A DNA stretch of 64,000 bases from Tahibacter amnicola (lineage in GTDB: Bacteria; Pseudomonadota; Gammaproteobacteria; Xanthomonadales; Rhodanobacteraceae): assembly GCF_025398735.1 (NCBI RefSeq), contig NZ_CP104694.1:1947001-2011000 (forward strand). The letters run 5' to 3'. The position numbers and the translations under genes were made by a program. Numbering within the stretch: position 1 is the stretch's first letter; the number at the start of each line of letters is the position of its first letter. This document shows positions 21,460-30,018 of the stretch, piece after piece. The notes below the pieces were generated by a model that did not search any database, was not told the DNA's origin, and worked only from the letters and a program-made list of their open reading frames with translations.

Positions 21460-22878
21460 TCAGTCGGAAGCACCGACCCGCAGTTTCTGCCCCGGCTTGA
21501 GCGACTCGCGCTCACCCAGCCGGTTCCAGCGCTTCAGATCACCGATGCTGACCTTGTGCTTCTTGGCCAGGTCCCACAGCGTGTCGCCGCTGCGGATGAC
21601 GATGGTCTGCTGCTCGGGTGTGGGCTCGGTCGCGCCGGGTGCCAGGGGAATAGACGGCGCCGGCGGCGCCGTACCGACGGAACGCCCGAGTGCGGACGGC
21701 AGAAACACGGTAGCGCCGGCGGCAAAGTCGCGGGAGGTATCCACCCCGTTGGCGATGCTGACCAGGTCGATCGGTACGGCCGCCTGGCCGGCCAGTTCGC
21801 TGACCCCGCGCGGTTCCCGCAGCTTGACGGCTTCCCAGGTGCTCCAGGCCGCCGGGGAGAGCTGCTCGTAGCGCTGCTGGAACGTCGCGGCCGCCGTCTG
21901 CGGCAGCAGCAGGTGCATCGGTGCGTCGCTGGCCATGCGCGACTGGCGATGGCCGGCGTTGTAACGCTTGAGGACGTTCTCCTCCACATCCGCCAGGCGA
22001 GCCGCGACGCGGATGTCGATCGGCGCCGACAGCGGCACACGCACGAGGTGGTCGTCCGGTTCCGGCTCGGGAAGCGTGACCCCGAAGCGGGCGGGATCGT
22101 TGACGACGCAGCCCAGCGCCAGCAGCTTGGCCAGGTGCTCGTGCGTGATGGGGGAAAGCTTCAGCTTGGCCAGCTGGTCGCTGCTGAGCGTCTCGGCGTT
22201 CTTGCGCAGGAGCTGGCGCACCCGCTGCTCGCCGGCGTTGAAGGCCATGTCGACCAGGCGCCAGTCGCCGAACTGGTCCTGGTACTTCTTGAGCAGGCCG
22301 ACGGCGGCCATGCTCGACGCCCAGGGGTCCAGGCGTCCGTCGTAGCTGGGCGACACCTTCAGGCCCATGCTGCGGGCCGTGCCGGGCACCATCTGCCACA
22401 TGCCCGCGGGCGTGTCGCCGCGCGCCGGAATCGGCTCGTAGTGACTTTCCAGGTAGGGCAGGAGGGCAAACTCGCCGGGAAGGTCCTGGCGTTCCAGCTC
22501 GTCGAGCACGAGCATCAGGAATGGCAGCGAGCGTTTGAGCGTGGCGGCAAACCGGTCCGGCCCCTGGGTATAGGTGCGGGCCCAGCGTTGGACCTGGGGA
22601 CTGTATTCACAGCCCGGCATGGACAGGCGCGTGCGCAGCCGTTCCCAGGGCGAGTTGCCCGGGCGGACGGCCAGCGCCGGGGTGCTGGTCACGTCCGGTA
22701 CGGGCGCCAGCGGCACCTTGGAGTCTTCGGGCGCCAGGCGCAGGTCGAGCGGCGGCATGGGCATGCTGCCAGCCTCGACGGCGACGAGATCGCGATGGGG
22801 CGCAGAAGCGCAGGCCGCCAATGTCACTGCCAGCGTCGCCACGAGGCCGTGACGCCAAATACGAGCAAACTTCACCAT
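21460..22878 (-). CDS. mltD: Membrane-bound lytic murein transglycosylase D (lipoprotein, LysM)
   Basis: 472 residues. N-terminal lipoprotein signal with lipobox LAAC. The GH23 lytic transglycosylase domain shows the catalytic Glu in LESHYEPIPARGDTPAGMWQ. One clear C-terminal LysM repeat (RSGDTLWDLAKKHKVSIGDL) binds peptidoglycan, and a weaker repeat-like stretch precedes it. It cleaves glycan strands with formation of 1,6-anhydro ends. The chosen ATG at 22878 overlaps the gloB stop by 7 bases; the open frame beyond this runs into gloB in another frame. mltD-gloB order as in E. coli. Confidence 0.94.
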   Translation of the reverse strand: MVKFARIWRHGLVATLAVTLAACASAPHRDLVAVEAGSMPMPPLDLRLAPEDSKVPLAPVPDVTSTPALAVRPGNSPWERLRTRLSMPGCEYSPQVQRWARTYTQGPDRFAATLKRSLPFLMLVLDELERQDLPGEFALLPYLESHYEPIPARGDTPAGMWQMVPGTARSMGLKVSPSYDGRLDPWASSMAAVGLLKKYQDQFGDWRLVDMAFNAGEQRVRQLLRKNAETLSSDQLAKLKLSPITHEHLAKLLALGCVVNDPARFGVTLPEPEPDDHLVRVPLSAPIDIRVAARLADVEENVLKRYNAGHRQSRMASDAPMHLLLPQTAAATFQQRYEQLSPAAWSTWEAVKLREPRGVSELAGQAAVPIDLVSIANGVDTSRDFAAGATVFLPSALGRSVGTAPPAPSIPLAPGATEPTPEQQTIVIRSGDTLWDLAKKHKVSIGDLKRWNRLGERESLKPGQKLRVGASD

Positions 22879-23666
22879 GACACGGGTATCCGGAATACGT
22901 CCTTGCCGCGGCGCAGCGCGGCAAACCGATCGACACGAGCGTGCGGCGCGATACCGTGTTCGCGCAGCCCCCAGGCGACGATCCCGGGCGCATCCACACG
23001 CAGAAACGGATTCGTAGCACGTTCCAGGCCAATGCTGCTGGGCACGGTTGACTCCAGCCGTGCCCGGCGGGCGCGCACCTCGGCGATGCGCTGCGCCAGG
23101 GCGGGATTGTCCGGGTCCACGCTGGCGGCGAAGGCGCAATTGGCGAGCGTGTATTCGTGAGCGCAGTAGACCTGCGTGTCGTCCGGCAGCGCGGCGAGCG
23201 TGTCCAGGGACGCCAACATTTGTTCCGGAGTGCCCTCGAACAGGCGGCCGCAGCCGACACTGAACAGGGTGTCGCCGCAGAATACGGCGCCGGTGGTGTG
23301 GTAGCTCACGTGGCTGCTGGTATGCCCGGGCGTGCCGATCACGCGGATGGCGCACCCCGGTTCGATGAATTCCAGCAGATCGCCATCGGCCACAGGGTGT
23401 GTCGCATCGGGGATGCGGCTGTCCGGCGGCGCGAACACAGGTACCTGGAAACGGAGCCGCAGGCTCGCCACGCCGCCGATGTGATCGTGGTGGTGATGGG
23501 TGACCAGGATGGCCCGCAGCGTCAGCCCATGCTGCGCCAGCGCGGCCGTCACCGGCTCGTCCGCACCCGGATCGATCGCCAGCGCATTGCCGGCCGCGTC
23601 GGTGGCGAGCCAGAAATAGTTGTCGTCGAAAGCGGGGATGGAGATGAGGCGCAGCACGGCACGCAC
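22872..23666 (-). CDS. gloB: Hydroxyacylglutathione hydrolase (glyoxalase II)
   Basis: 264 residues. Metallo-beta-lactamase fold with binuclear metal motif THHHHDHIGG, then further metal ligands in the TPGHTSSHVSY segment and CGDTLF, and the C-terminal glyoxalase II helical domain (HEYTLANCAFAASVDPDN). It hydrolyses S-lactoylglutathione in methylglyoxal detoxification. Its end overlaps mltD, suggesting one transcript gloB-mltD. Divergent from the YafS-like gene; a 16-base palindrome lies 48 bases upstream of its start. Confidence 0.96.
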   Translation of the reverse strand: MRAVLRLISIPAFDDNYFWLATDAAGNALAIDPGADEPVTAALAQHGLTLRAILVTHHHHDHIGGVASLRLRFQVPVFAPPDSRIPDATHPVADGDLLEFIEPGCAIRVIGTPGHTSSHVSYHTTGAVFCGDTLFSVGCGRLFEGTPEQMLASLDTLAALPDDTQVYCAHEYTLANCAFAASVDPDNPALAQRIAEVRARRARLESTVPSSIGLERATNPFLRVDAPGIVAWGLREHGIAPHARVDRFAALRRGKDVFRIPVSW

Positions 23667-23713
23667 GCACGATGGAACGGGGCGCGACTATAGCCGGCCG
23701 CCCTCGCTGGCTC

Positions 23714-23729
23714 GTTAAGTCCACTTAAC
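23714..23729. promoter_or_regulatory. Palindrome, possible operator between gloB and yafS-like gene
   Basis: GTTAAGTCCACTTAAC: perfect 7-bp arms around a central CC. It is AT-rich against a GC-rich background and sits in a divergent promoter region, which fits a dimeric repressor or activator site. The regulator is unknown. Confidence 0.4.
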
Positions 23730-23929
23730 CTTTTCAGGCAGCGAGGTCGCGACAAGTCCCTGTCAATTGGCGCACACTTAGGGATGACTGAATGAACCGG
23801 GGCAGGCCTGCGCCGTTTGCCGAGCGGGCGCATCACCATCCGGCGCCCACGGCTCCGACTGCTGCCGTTTCGTTGTGTCCGAAGAACCGTGCATCGCTGC
23901 AATCCCCTGCGTTGCCATGACTAGCGCCC

Positions 23930-24643
23930 ATGCCCGAAAGCCCGCCTACATTGTTTGATACGGAACCGCTGCGGCGCTTGCTCGAACACGAGCTGGCGGC
24001 CATCGCACCTGAACTGGGCGCTGTCTTCGGCCGGCAAGGCCTGTTCCTGCGCAGCTGCCCGTCCGCGCCGCAGGCGCTGACGATTCCCATGCTCGGCGGG
24101 GTCACGCGCCTGTTTGTCGCTTCGCCCGATCGCCTGGGCGGCGATGCGACCTGCCAGGCCACCGCGCTGCCGTTCGCCGACGACAGTTTTCGCCTGGTCC
24201 TCGTGCAGCATGCCGCCGAGGTCGTCGCAGACCCGGATGCCCTGCGCGAAGAGCTGGCACGCGTGCTCGAACCGGGCGGTATCGTGATGATCCTTGGCTT
24301 TCGCCCGCTCAGCGCCTGGCGTCCGTGGCTGATGCTGCAGAATCGCCGCTACTCGCCGCTCACCCTGTGTTCCTCGGGCGGCTGGCGCGACGCGCTGGCA
24401 GACGTGGGGGTCGACGCCTACGCCTCGCGGCGCATCGGGCCGCTCCTGCATCGCCCGGCCATGGCCGCGCCATCGGCGCGACGTCCGCGCTGGCAGTCCG
24501 TGCTGTCGCCGCTGCGGCCCAGCTGGCTGTTGCTGGCGCGCAAGCGCACCTTCGGGCCGCGGCTGGAGCCGGGGCGGATTTCGCTCCGGGAGCCTGCGGT
24601 GCGTCCGCGCCTGGCCTCGGGCACCCAGCGGGCCTGCGCGTGA
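23930..24643 (+). CDS. YafS-like SAM-dependent methyltransferase
   Basis: 237 residues. The middle of the protein matches class I methyltransferases of the Methyltransf_11 type: [21 protein letters not shown] (motif II region) and [16 protein letters not shown] (post-motif). The Gly-rich SAM motif I is not recognisable in the N-terminal part, so catalytic activity is uncertain. E. coli yafS lies at the same place between gloB and rnhA, which supports the family call. The substrate is unknown. Its stop overlaps the rnhA GTG start (GTGA). Confidence 0.75.
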   Translation: MPESPPTLFDTEPLRRLLEHELAAIAPELGAVFGRQGLFLRSCPSAPQALTIPMLGGVTRLFVASPDRLGGDATCQATALPFADDSFRLVLVQHAAEVVADPDALREELARVLEPGGIVMILGFRPLSAWRPWLMLQNRRYSPLTLCSSGGWRDALADVGVDAYASRRIGPLLHRPAMAAPSARRPRWQSVLSPLRPSWLLLARKRTFGPRLEPGRISLREPAVRPRLASGTQRACA

Positions 24644-25092
24644 GCGAGGTCCAGCGGGTGGATGTATTTACGGACGGTGCTTGCCTGGGAAATCCCGGGC
24701 CCGGCGGCTGGGCTGCGTTGTTGCGCTATGGAACTGTGGAAAAAGTTATTTCCGGCTGCGAGCGCGAGACGACCAACAACCGGATGGAGCTGATGGGCGC
24801 AATCGGTGCGCTGGAGGCGCTCAAGAGGCCGTGCCACGTGCGCATCACCACCGATTCCCAGTACGTCAAGCAAGGCATGCAGCAATGGCTGCCGCGCTGG
24901 CGTGCGAACGGATGGCGCACCTCCGACAACAAGCCGGTCAAGAACCAGGACCTCTGGCAGCGCCTGGCAGCCGCGGTCGCGCGTCACGAAGTCGAATGGT
25001 TCTGGACCCGTGGCCACTCCGGCCACCCCGACAATGAACGAGTCGATGCGGCGGCCCGCCGCGCGGCCGAAAAGCAGACAGCGAGCTCCTGA
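24640..25092 (+). CDS. rnhA: Ribonuclease HI
   Basis: 150 residues with a GTG start at 24640. Catalytic carboxylates are present: Asp12 in [11 protein letters not shown], Glu50 in NNRMELM, Asp72 in TTDSQYV and Asp136 in NERVDAAA; His127 is in WTRGHSGHP. It degrades RNA in RNA-DNA hybrids and removes R-loops. The GTG start is supported by the GTGA overlap with the upstream gene and by matching family length; the longer open frame upstream is a shadow. Its TGA overlaps the dnaQ ATG by one base. Confidence 0.96.
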   Translation: MSEVQRVDVFTDGACLGNPGPGGWAALLRYGTVEKVISGCERETTNNRMELMGAIGALEALKRPCHVRITTDSQYVKQGMQQWLPRWRANGWRTSDNKPVKNQDLWQRLAAAVARHEVEWFWTRGHSGHPDNERVDAAARRAAEKQTASS

Positions 25093-25832
25093 TGCGCCAG
25101 GTCATTCTTGATACTGAAACTACCGGCCTTGATGCGGCCCGCGGACACCGTCTGATCGAAGTCGGTTGCGTGGAGCTGCTCTCGCGACGGGTCAGCGGCA
25201 GCCATTTCCATCGCTACATCCATCCCGATCGCGATATCGACGCGGGCGCGCAGGCGGTCCATGGCATTTCGATCGAATTCCTGGCGGACAAACCCCGCTT
25301 TGCCGAGATCGTGGACGAGTTCCTGGCCTACATCCGTGGCGCCGAGCTGATCATCCACAACGCGGCCTTCGACGTCGGCTTCCTGGATGCCGAGCTGGCG
25401 CGGTTGGGGCCGCAATACGGGCGGATCACCGACTACTGCACCGTGCTCGATACGCTGCTCCTCGCGCGGGAACAGTATCCGGGTCAGCGCAACAGCCTCG
25501 ACGCCCTGTGCAAGCGTCTGGATATCGACAACAGTCACCGCCAGTTGCACGGCGCACTGCTCGATGCGGAGATTCTGGCCGACGTCTACCTGGCGATGAC
25601 GGCCGGGCAGGGCGCGCTGGATTTCGTCACCGAAGCGGCCGCGACGGACACCACCTCCGCTGTCACCGCCTTTGCGCGCCACGCGCGTCCGGCGGTGCGG
25701 GTGCGCCTGGCCGATGCGACCGAGCAGGCGGCGCACGACGCGCGCGTGGCGGCGATCGACAAGGCCAGCAAGGGCAATGCCGTGTGGCGCCGGCTGGATG
25801 CGCCACCGGTGCCGGAAGCGGTCGTCGCGTAG
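25092..25832 (+). CDS. dnaQ: DNA polymerase III epsilon subunit (proofreading exonuclease)
   Basis: 246 residues (E. coli 243). DEDDh exonuclease motifs: Exo I ILDTETTGLDAARGHRLIEVG, Exo II IIHNAAFDVGFLDAEL, Exo III HGALLDAEILADVYL. The C-terminal tail after about residue 185 is the alpha-subunit binding part and is less conserved. It gives 3'-5' proofreading in the replicative core. In E. coli dnaQ and rnhA are divergent; here they run in the same direction and overlap (TGATG), so they are probably co-translated. Confidence 0.97.
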   Translation: MRQVILDTETTGLDAARGHRLIEVGCVELLSRRVSGSHFHRYIHPDRDIDAGAQAVHGISIEFLADKPRFAEIVDEFLAYIRGAELIIHNAAFDVGFLDAELARLGPQYGRITDYCTVLDTLLLAREQYPGQRNSLDALCKRLDIDNSHRQLHGALLDAEILADVYLAMTAGQGALDFVTEAAATDTTSAVTAFARHARPAVRVRLADATEQAAHDARVAAIDKASKGNAVWRRLDAPPVPEAVVA

Positions 25833-25964
25833 GACCGGCCGGGCCGCTTCGCCCCATTGTTCGCGCGCCCGTTTCTGTGCTGGCGCGCCCGCCGGCCGCT
25901 CAGCATAATGGGTCCCGCACGCCTAGCAGCCGCGATGGCGCTCGCCTGATTGGGGAGATCGGCG

Positions 25965-27284
25965 ATGAGTCTGCGTACGTGGATCGTTGCAGTACCCGTG
26001 CTCCTGCTTTCCTCCACCATTGCGGCCGGTTCGGCCGTCGATGCGATCGGCGCGCATCGCCACCTGGGTGTCGCCAGCTGCTCCAACAGCGTCTGCCATG
26101 GCGCCTCGCAGGTGTTCCGCGATTCGCGCGTCGCCCAGAACGAATTTGCCATCTGGCAGGAAACCGACCCGCACGCTAAGGCCTATGCGATCCTCGAACA
26201 GCCCGCCTCGCGCGAGATCGCGCGCAAGCTGGGCATTGGTGCCGCGACCGAGGCCAAGATCTGCCTGGATTGCCACGCGGACAACGTCGCAGCGGAAAAA
26301 CGGGGCGAACGTTTCCAGATCGCCGACGGCGTCGGCTGTGAGGCCTGCCACGGCGGTGCCGAACTGTGGCTCAACGCGCATGCCGACAAAAAAGTAAAGC
26401 GTGCCGACAATGTGGCAAAAGGGCTTTATGCCACCGAGGATCCGGTGCGCCGGGCCGAGTTGTGCCTGTCCTGCCACATGGGAACGCGGGATCGGATGAT
26501 CACCCACCGCATCATGGGCGCGGGGCACCCGCGTCTGTCCTTCGAGCTGGATACGTTCACCTGGCTGGGGCGACCGCACTACACCATTGATGAAGACTGG
26601 ATTGCGCGCAAAGGCGCATGGAATGGCGTGCGTGACTGGGCCGTGGGGCAGGGCGTGGCCGCGCGCAACCTGCTGGATCAGCTGGTCGATGCCAGGTCAG
26701 GCTGGAATGGCATCTTCCCGGAGCTGGTGCTGTTTGATTGCCATGCCTGTCACAAGCGCATGTCCGACCGGAGTTGGGGGCCGCGCCAGGGCACCGGCCT
26801 CGGTCCTGGCGTAGTGCGACTCAATGATGCGAACCTGGTCATGTTCCGGCACGTGCTGGCCGCCGTGGACAAGGGCGCCGAAAAGACCTTGCTGGAGCAC
26901 ACGCGCGCGTTGCATCGCGCCACGACCGAGAGCCGCGAAGCCACACTGGCCGCCGCGCGGCGACTGCAGGCCAGTCTGGCGGAGCTGCTGCCGAAGGTTG
27001 CTGCGCATCCCTTCGACGCGGCCAGCCTGAAGGCGATCCTGGCTGACATCGAGGCCGACGCGGGCAACGGCGAGTACCGCGACTACGAGGCCGCCGAGCA
27101 GGCCGCCATGGCCGCCCAGTCTGTCGTGGTGGCCTTCGAGAGTTCCGGCGCCATCGACAAGGCCCAGGCCGAGACGCTGCGGGCGCGCCTGGATGCGGTC
27201 TACGCCACGGTCAAGGACGAGAACACCTACGCCATGAGCAAGCTGCAGTCGGCCTTGCGCGCATTGCGCGCCGCGGCGCCATAG
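25965..27284 (+). CDS. Multiheme c-type cytochrome (c554-like family), five heme sites
   Basis: 439 residues with a Sec signal peptide (about 1-24, ending ASGSA-like AAGSAVDA). Heme-attachment motifs: C39-x4-C44-H45 (expanded, CSNSVCH), then CxxCH at 100-104, 125-129, 167-171 and 259-263. The C-terminal half (about 275-439) is helical and alanine-rich. This pattern resembles the cytochrome c554-type multiheme proteins; the electron partners are unknown. It would be matured in the periplasm by the Ccm system. GGGGAG at 25952-25957 supports the ATG. No oxidoreductase gene is adjacent. Confidence 0.85.
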   Translation: MSLRTWIVAVPVLLLSSTIAAGSAVDAIGAHRHLGVASCSNSVCHGASQVFRDSRVAQNEFAIWQETDPHAKAYAILEQPASREIARKLGIGAATEAKICLDCHADNVAAEKRGERFQIADGVGCEACHGGAELWLNAHADKKVKRADNVAKGLYATEDPVRRAELCLSCHMGTRDRMITHRIMGAGHPRLSFELDTFTWLGRPHYTIDEDWIARKGAWNGVRDWAVGQGVAARNLLDQLVDARSGWNGIFPELVLFDCHACHKRMSDRSWGPRQGTGLGPGVVRLNDANLVMFRHVLAAVDKGAEKTLLEHTRALHRATTESREATLAAARRLQASLAELLPKVAAHPFDAASLKAILADIEADAGNGEYRDYEAAEQAAMAAQSVVVAFESSGAIDKAQAETLRARLDAVYATVKDENTYAMSKLQSALRALRAAAP

Positions 27285-27305
27285 GCACTCATCGCTGCCG
27301 CCATG

Positions 27306-27330
27306 AAAAAACGCGGCCCGGGGCCGCGTT
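27306..27330 (-). terminator. Rho-independent terminator of the PP2C gene
   Basis: On the minus strand ACGCGGC, short loop, GCCGCGT followed by six T, 24 bases after the phosphatase stop. Confidence 0.65.
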
Positions 27331-27353
27331 GATCAGGGGTGTGGCAATCGCGC

Positions 27354-28055
27354 TCAGCGCCGACGGATCAGTACGACCGTGACGTTGTCCGAGCCGCCCC
27401 CGTCAAGAGCGGCGAGGATGAGGTGGTCCACGCATTCCTGGGCGGACAGGTCTGCGCGAGCCAGCACGCTGGCGATCTGCGCATCTTCCACTTCTTCCGT
27501 AAGGCCGTCGCTGCACAGGAGGATCTGCATGCCGGGCTTGAGCGTGCCCTTGATGGTCTCCACGCGCAGGCTCTGGGGGTCGGTGACGCCCAATGCCTGG
27601 GTCACAACGTTCCGGTGCGGGTGCGTGCGTGCCTGCTCGGCCGTGATCGCGCCCTGCTCGATCAGCTCCTGTACGTAGGAGTGATCCTGCGACAGTTGCT
27701 TGAGGGCGCCGTTCCACACGTATACGCGGCTGTCGCCCACCCAGGCCATGTCGAAGTCATCGCCGTGCAGGCGCACTGCCGCGACCGTGGTACCCATCGG
27801 CAGGGCTTCGGCCTTGCGACTGGAATGGCGGATGATCTCTTCGTCGGCCAGCTGGATGGCGCGACCGATCGGCGTTCCCTTGCGTACTTCGTCGACGAGC
27901 GTGTCGCGCGCGATGGCGCTGGCCACTTCACCGTGTTCGTGTCCGCCCATGCCGTCGGCGACCAACCACAGGCCCAGCTCGGGGTCGGCGTAATAGGTGT
28001 CTTCGTTATGCTCGCGGCGCAGGCCTACGTGGGAACTGTGTCCGAATTCGATCAT
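27354..28055 (-). CDS. PP2C-type serine/threonine protein phosphatase
   Basis: 233 residues, a single PPM domain. Metal-binding motifs: GLRREHNEDTYYADPE, VADGMGGHEHGEVAS, MAWVGDSRVY, CSDGLTEEVED and GGGSDNVTVVLI at the C-terminus. The family dephosphorylates Ser/Thr proteins, often paired with Hanks-type kinases or the type VI secretion system; neither is nearby. The ATG at 28055 has AAGGA upstream. A long open frame beyond it in the same frame is a shadow that runs through a tRNA gene. Isolated, with its own terminator. Confidence 0.93.
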   Translation of the reverse strand: MIEFGHSSHVGLRREHNEDTYYADPELGLWLVADGMGGHEHGEVASAIARDTLVDEVRKGTPIGRAIQLADEEIIRHSSRKAEALPMGTTVAAVRLHGDDFDMAWVGDSRVYVWNGALKQLSQDHSYVQELIEQGAITAEQARTHPHRNVVTQALGVTDPQSLRVETIKGTLKPGMQILLCSDGLTEEVEDAQIASVLARADLSAQECVDHLILAALDGGGSDNVTVVLIRRR

Positions 28056-28224
28056 GCGCGAAGCTTCCTTTTGGGGGCCGTCGCCGAACGCCGTGCGCGG
28101 ACGACGAAGCTGCGCCGGCGCGCGGATTACGAACTGGCCATAGCATGCCGTTGCGCGCCATGGCGAAGCAAGCGATCCGGCGCGGCACCGGCGGCCCTCA
28201 CCCCTGAAGCAGGGCCGGAAAATC

Positions 28225-28247
28225 AAAACGCCCCACGAGGGGGCGTC
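28225..28247 (-). terminator. Rho-independent terminator after tRNA-Ser(CGA)
   Basis: On the minus strand ACGCCCC, 5-base loop, GGGGCGT then TTTGATT, 13 bases after the tRNA. Confidence 0.75.
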
Positions 28248-28258
28248 TTGAGTTGCTG

Positions 28259-28349
<91 letters not shown>

Positions 28350-28505
28350 TGAACCGTTTCGACCCGGAGGTCGCCCCACACCGGTGGCACGGCGAGGGGC
28401 GCGAATAGTAAGGGCTCCGCGCGCCAGATACAAGCCGGCTGCGCGGCGGCTGCCAGCAGGGCGCCGGCTTGGGCTAAAGTGGCGGTTTTCCCAGGCAGGC
28501 CTGCC

Positions 28506-28904
28506 ATGTCCCTGATCACGACCCCGATTTCCCACGGCGAACTCCTCGACAAGATCACCATCCTGGAGATCAAGTCCGAGCAGATCACCGATCCGGCCAA
28601 GCTGGCCAACGTGCGCAAGGAGCTCGACCTGCTCAATGCCGTCTGGCTGGCCGACGAAGCCGCCAAGACCGACATTGCCGCCGAGCGTGCCGCGCTCAAG
28701 GGCGTCAACCAGGCACTGTGGGATATCGAGGACCGCATCCGCCTGAAGGAAAAGGCGCAGGCTTTCGACGCCGAGTTCATCGAGCTGGCCCGTGCGGTGT
28801 ATTTCCAGAACGATGACCGCGCTGCGATCAAGCGCACGATCAATCTCAAGCTCGGTTCCCAGCTGATCGAAGAGAAGTCGTACCAGAATTACAAGGCGGT
28901 CTGA
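28506..28904 (+). CDS. DUF6165-like conserved protein
   Basis: 132 residues, no signal or membrane segment. Near-complete helical protein opening ISHGELLDKITILEIKSEQI, followed by NVRKELDLLNAVW and a long helix. This looks like the DUF6165 family, whose members often lie by glycosyltransferase or LPS genes; the function is unknown. The ATG at 28506 begins the conserved block. Its last 16 bases overlap the end of the convergent family 9 glycosyltransferase. Confidence 0.75.
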   Translation: MSLITTPISHGELLDKITILEIKSEQITDPAKLANVRKELDLLNAVWLADEAAKTDIAAERAALKGVNQALWDIEDRIRLKEKAQAFDAEFIELARAVYFQNDDRAAIKRTINLKLGSQLIEEKSYQNYKAV

Positions 28905-29965
28905 TCCGCCCGCCGATGGCGCACGAAGGCGTCCAGGCGCTCGATCACGGCCTCGGTCTCGATCAGGTCCATCACGCCGTCGTGCTCGATCTTGCTGCCC
29001 CAGGCCAGCTCGCTCGCCGGGCGTCCGCGGAAGCGGCGCGCCGCGGCGTCGTAGCGGTCGACGCACCATTGGCGGTCCGAATAGGGGCCGGAACGGTGTG
29101 GATTGCTTGCCGCATGCAGCCCGAGCACCGGCGTTCCCACGGCGTTCGCCAGGTGCATCGGGCCCGAATCCGGAGTCAGGACGATGCTGGCCTTGCGCAG
29201 CAGCGCCAGCAGCTGTTTCAGCGTGTCCTTGCCGATGAGGTCGACCGGTTCGCAGCGCCGCAGATGCGAGCGGATCGCGTCGCCGAATTCGCGTTCATAA
29301 GCGCTCGGGCCGCCGCACAGTGCCACGCGCAGGCCGAGCTGCCCGGCCGCATGGTCCATCGCGGCGGCGTAGCGTTCCGGCCGCCAGTTGCGCAACCGGT
29401 GACTCGAACAGGGGCTGACCAGCAACGTCGGCGCATCGCCGGGCAGGTGCGTGTGCGCAAATTCATGCGCCGACTCGGGAATGGGGATGTCCCAGCGGAC
29501 GGTGGTCTGGCGCAAGCCGAGCGGTTCCACGAAGCTGCCGAGCGCGTCCAGTACGTGTTCGCCGCGGCGGGCGGGTATGCGCCGGTTGATGAACAGCCCG
29601 TGCAGATCCTTGGCGCGATCACGGTCGTAGCCGATCCGGACCGGCGCGCGGACCAGCGCGCTGAGCAGGTTCGAGCGCAGCGCGACCTGCATGTGCAGCA
29701 GGGCATCAAAACGCCGACCGCCCAGCGCCTGGCGCACCGCGGTGTAGCCGGCCCAGCCTTTGCCCTTGTCGAAGACAATGAACTCCACGCCCGGAAGATC
29801 GCCGACCAGGCGATGCTCCAGCTTGCCGACGATCCAGGTCAGCCGGGTCTGCGGCCAGGCGTGCTGCACGGTGCGGACGAGCGGCACCACGTGGCTGACG
29901 TCGCCCAGTGCAGACGTGCGCAGCAGGCACAGCGATTCAGGAATGGATGGTGCCGTTCGGGACAT
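28889..29965 (-). CDS. Glycosyltransferase family 9 (heptosyltransferase-like)
   Basis: 358 residues. GT9 fold: N-terminal LRTSALGDVSHVVPLVRTVQHAWP (the ALGD signature of WaaC/WaaF enzymes), KDLHGLFINR, and the C-terminal donor site LTPDSGPMHLANAVGTPVLGLH. It probably transfers heptose to the LPS inner core in the cytosol, using ADP-heptose. The exact acceptor cannot be told from sequence. The divergent kdkA neighbour, which acts on Kdo, supports an LPS-core role. Confidence 0.88.
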   Translation of the reverse strand: MSRTAPSIPESLCLLRTSALGDVSHVVPLVRTVQHAWPQTRLTWIVGKLEHRLVGDLPGVEFIVFDKGKGWAGYTAVRQALGGRRFDALLHMQVALRSNLLSALVRAPVRIGYDRDRAKDLHGLFINRRIPARRGEHVLDALGSFVEPLGLRQTTVRWDIPIPESAHEFAHTHLPGDAPTLLVSPCSSHRLRNWRPERYAAAMDHAAGQLGLRVALCGGPSAYEREFGDAIRSHLRRCEPVDLIGKDTLKQLLALLRKASIVLTPDSGPMHLANAVGTPVLGLHAASNPHRSGPYSDRQWCVDRYDAAARRFRGRPASELAWGSKIEHDGVMDLIETEAVIERLDAFVRHRRADQTAL

Positions 29966-29975
29966 GCGGGCTTGC

Positions 29976-29981
29976 TAAAAT
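29976..29981 (+). promoter_or_regulatory. Candidate -10 box for kdkA
   Basis: TAAAAT (five of six) at 29976-29981 with a poor -35. If used, transcription begins near 29988, after the ATG at 29980, which favours a kdkA start at 30019 or 30028. Confidence 0.3.
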
Positions 29982-30018
29982 GGGCGTGGAATGCGAAGCG
30001 GGCCAGGTATCGCAGGCA

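Noticed and set aside
21352..23160. 602-codon plus-strand open frame over mltD and gloB
   Set aside because: Opposite to two well-supported genes; no recognisable protein.
25861..25964. Promoter for the cytochrome gene (CATAAT at 25904)
   Set aside because: The -10 is good but no acceptable -35 was found, so it is not listed as a feature.
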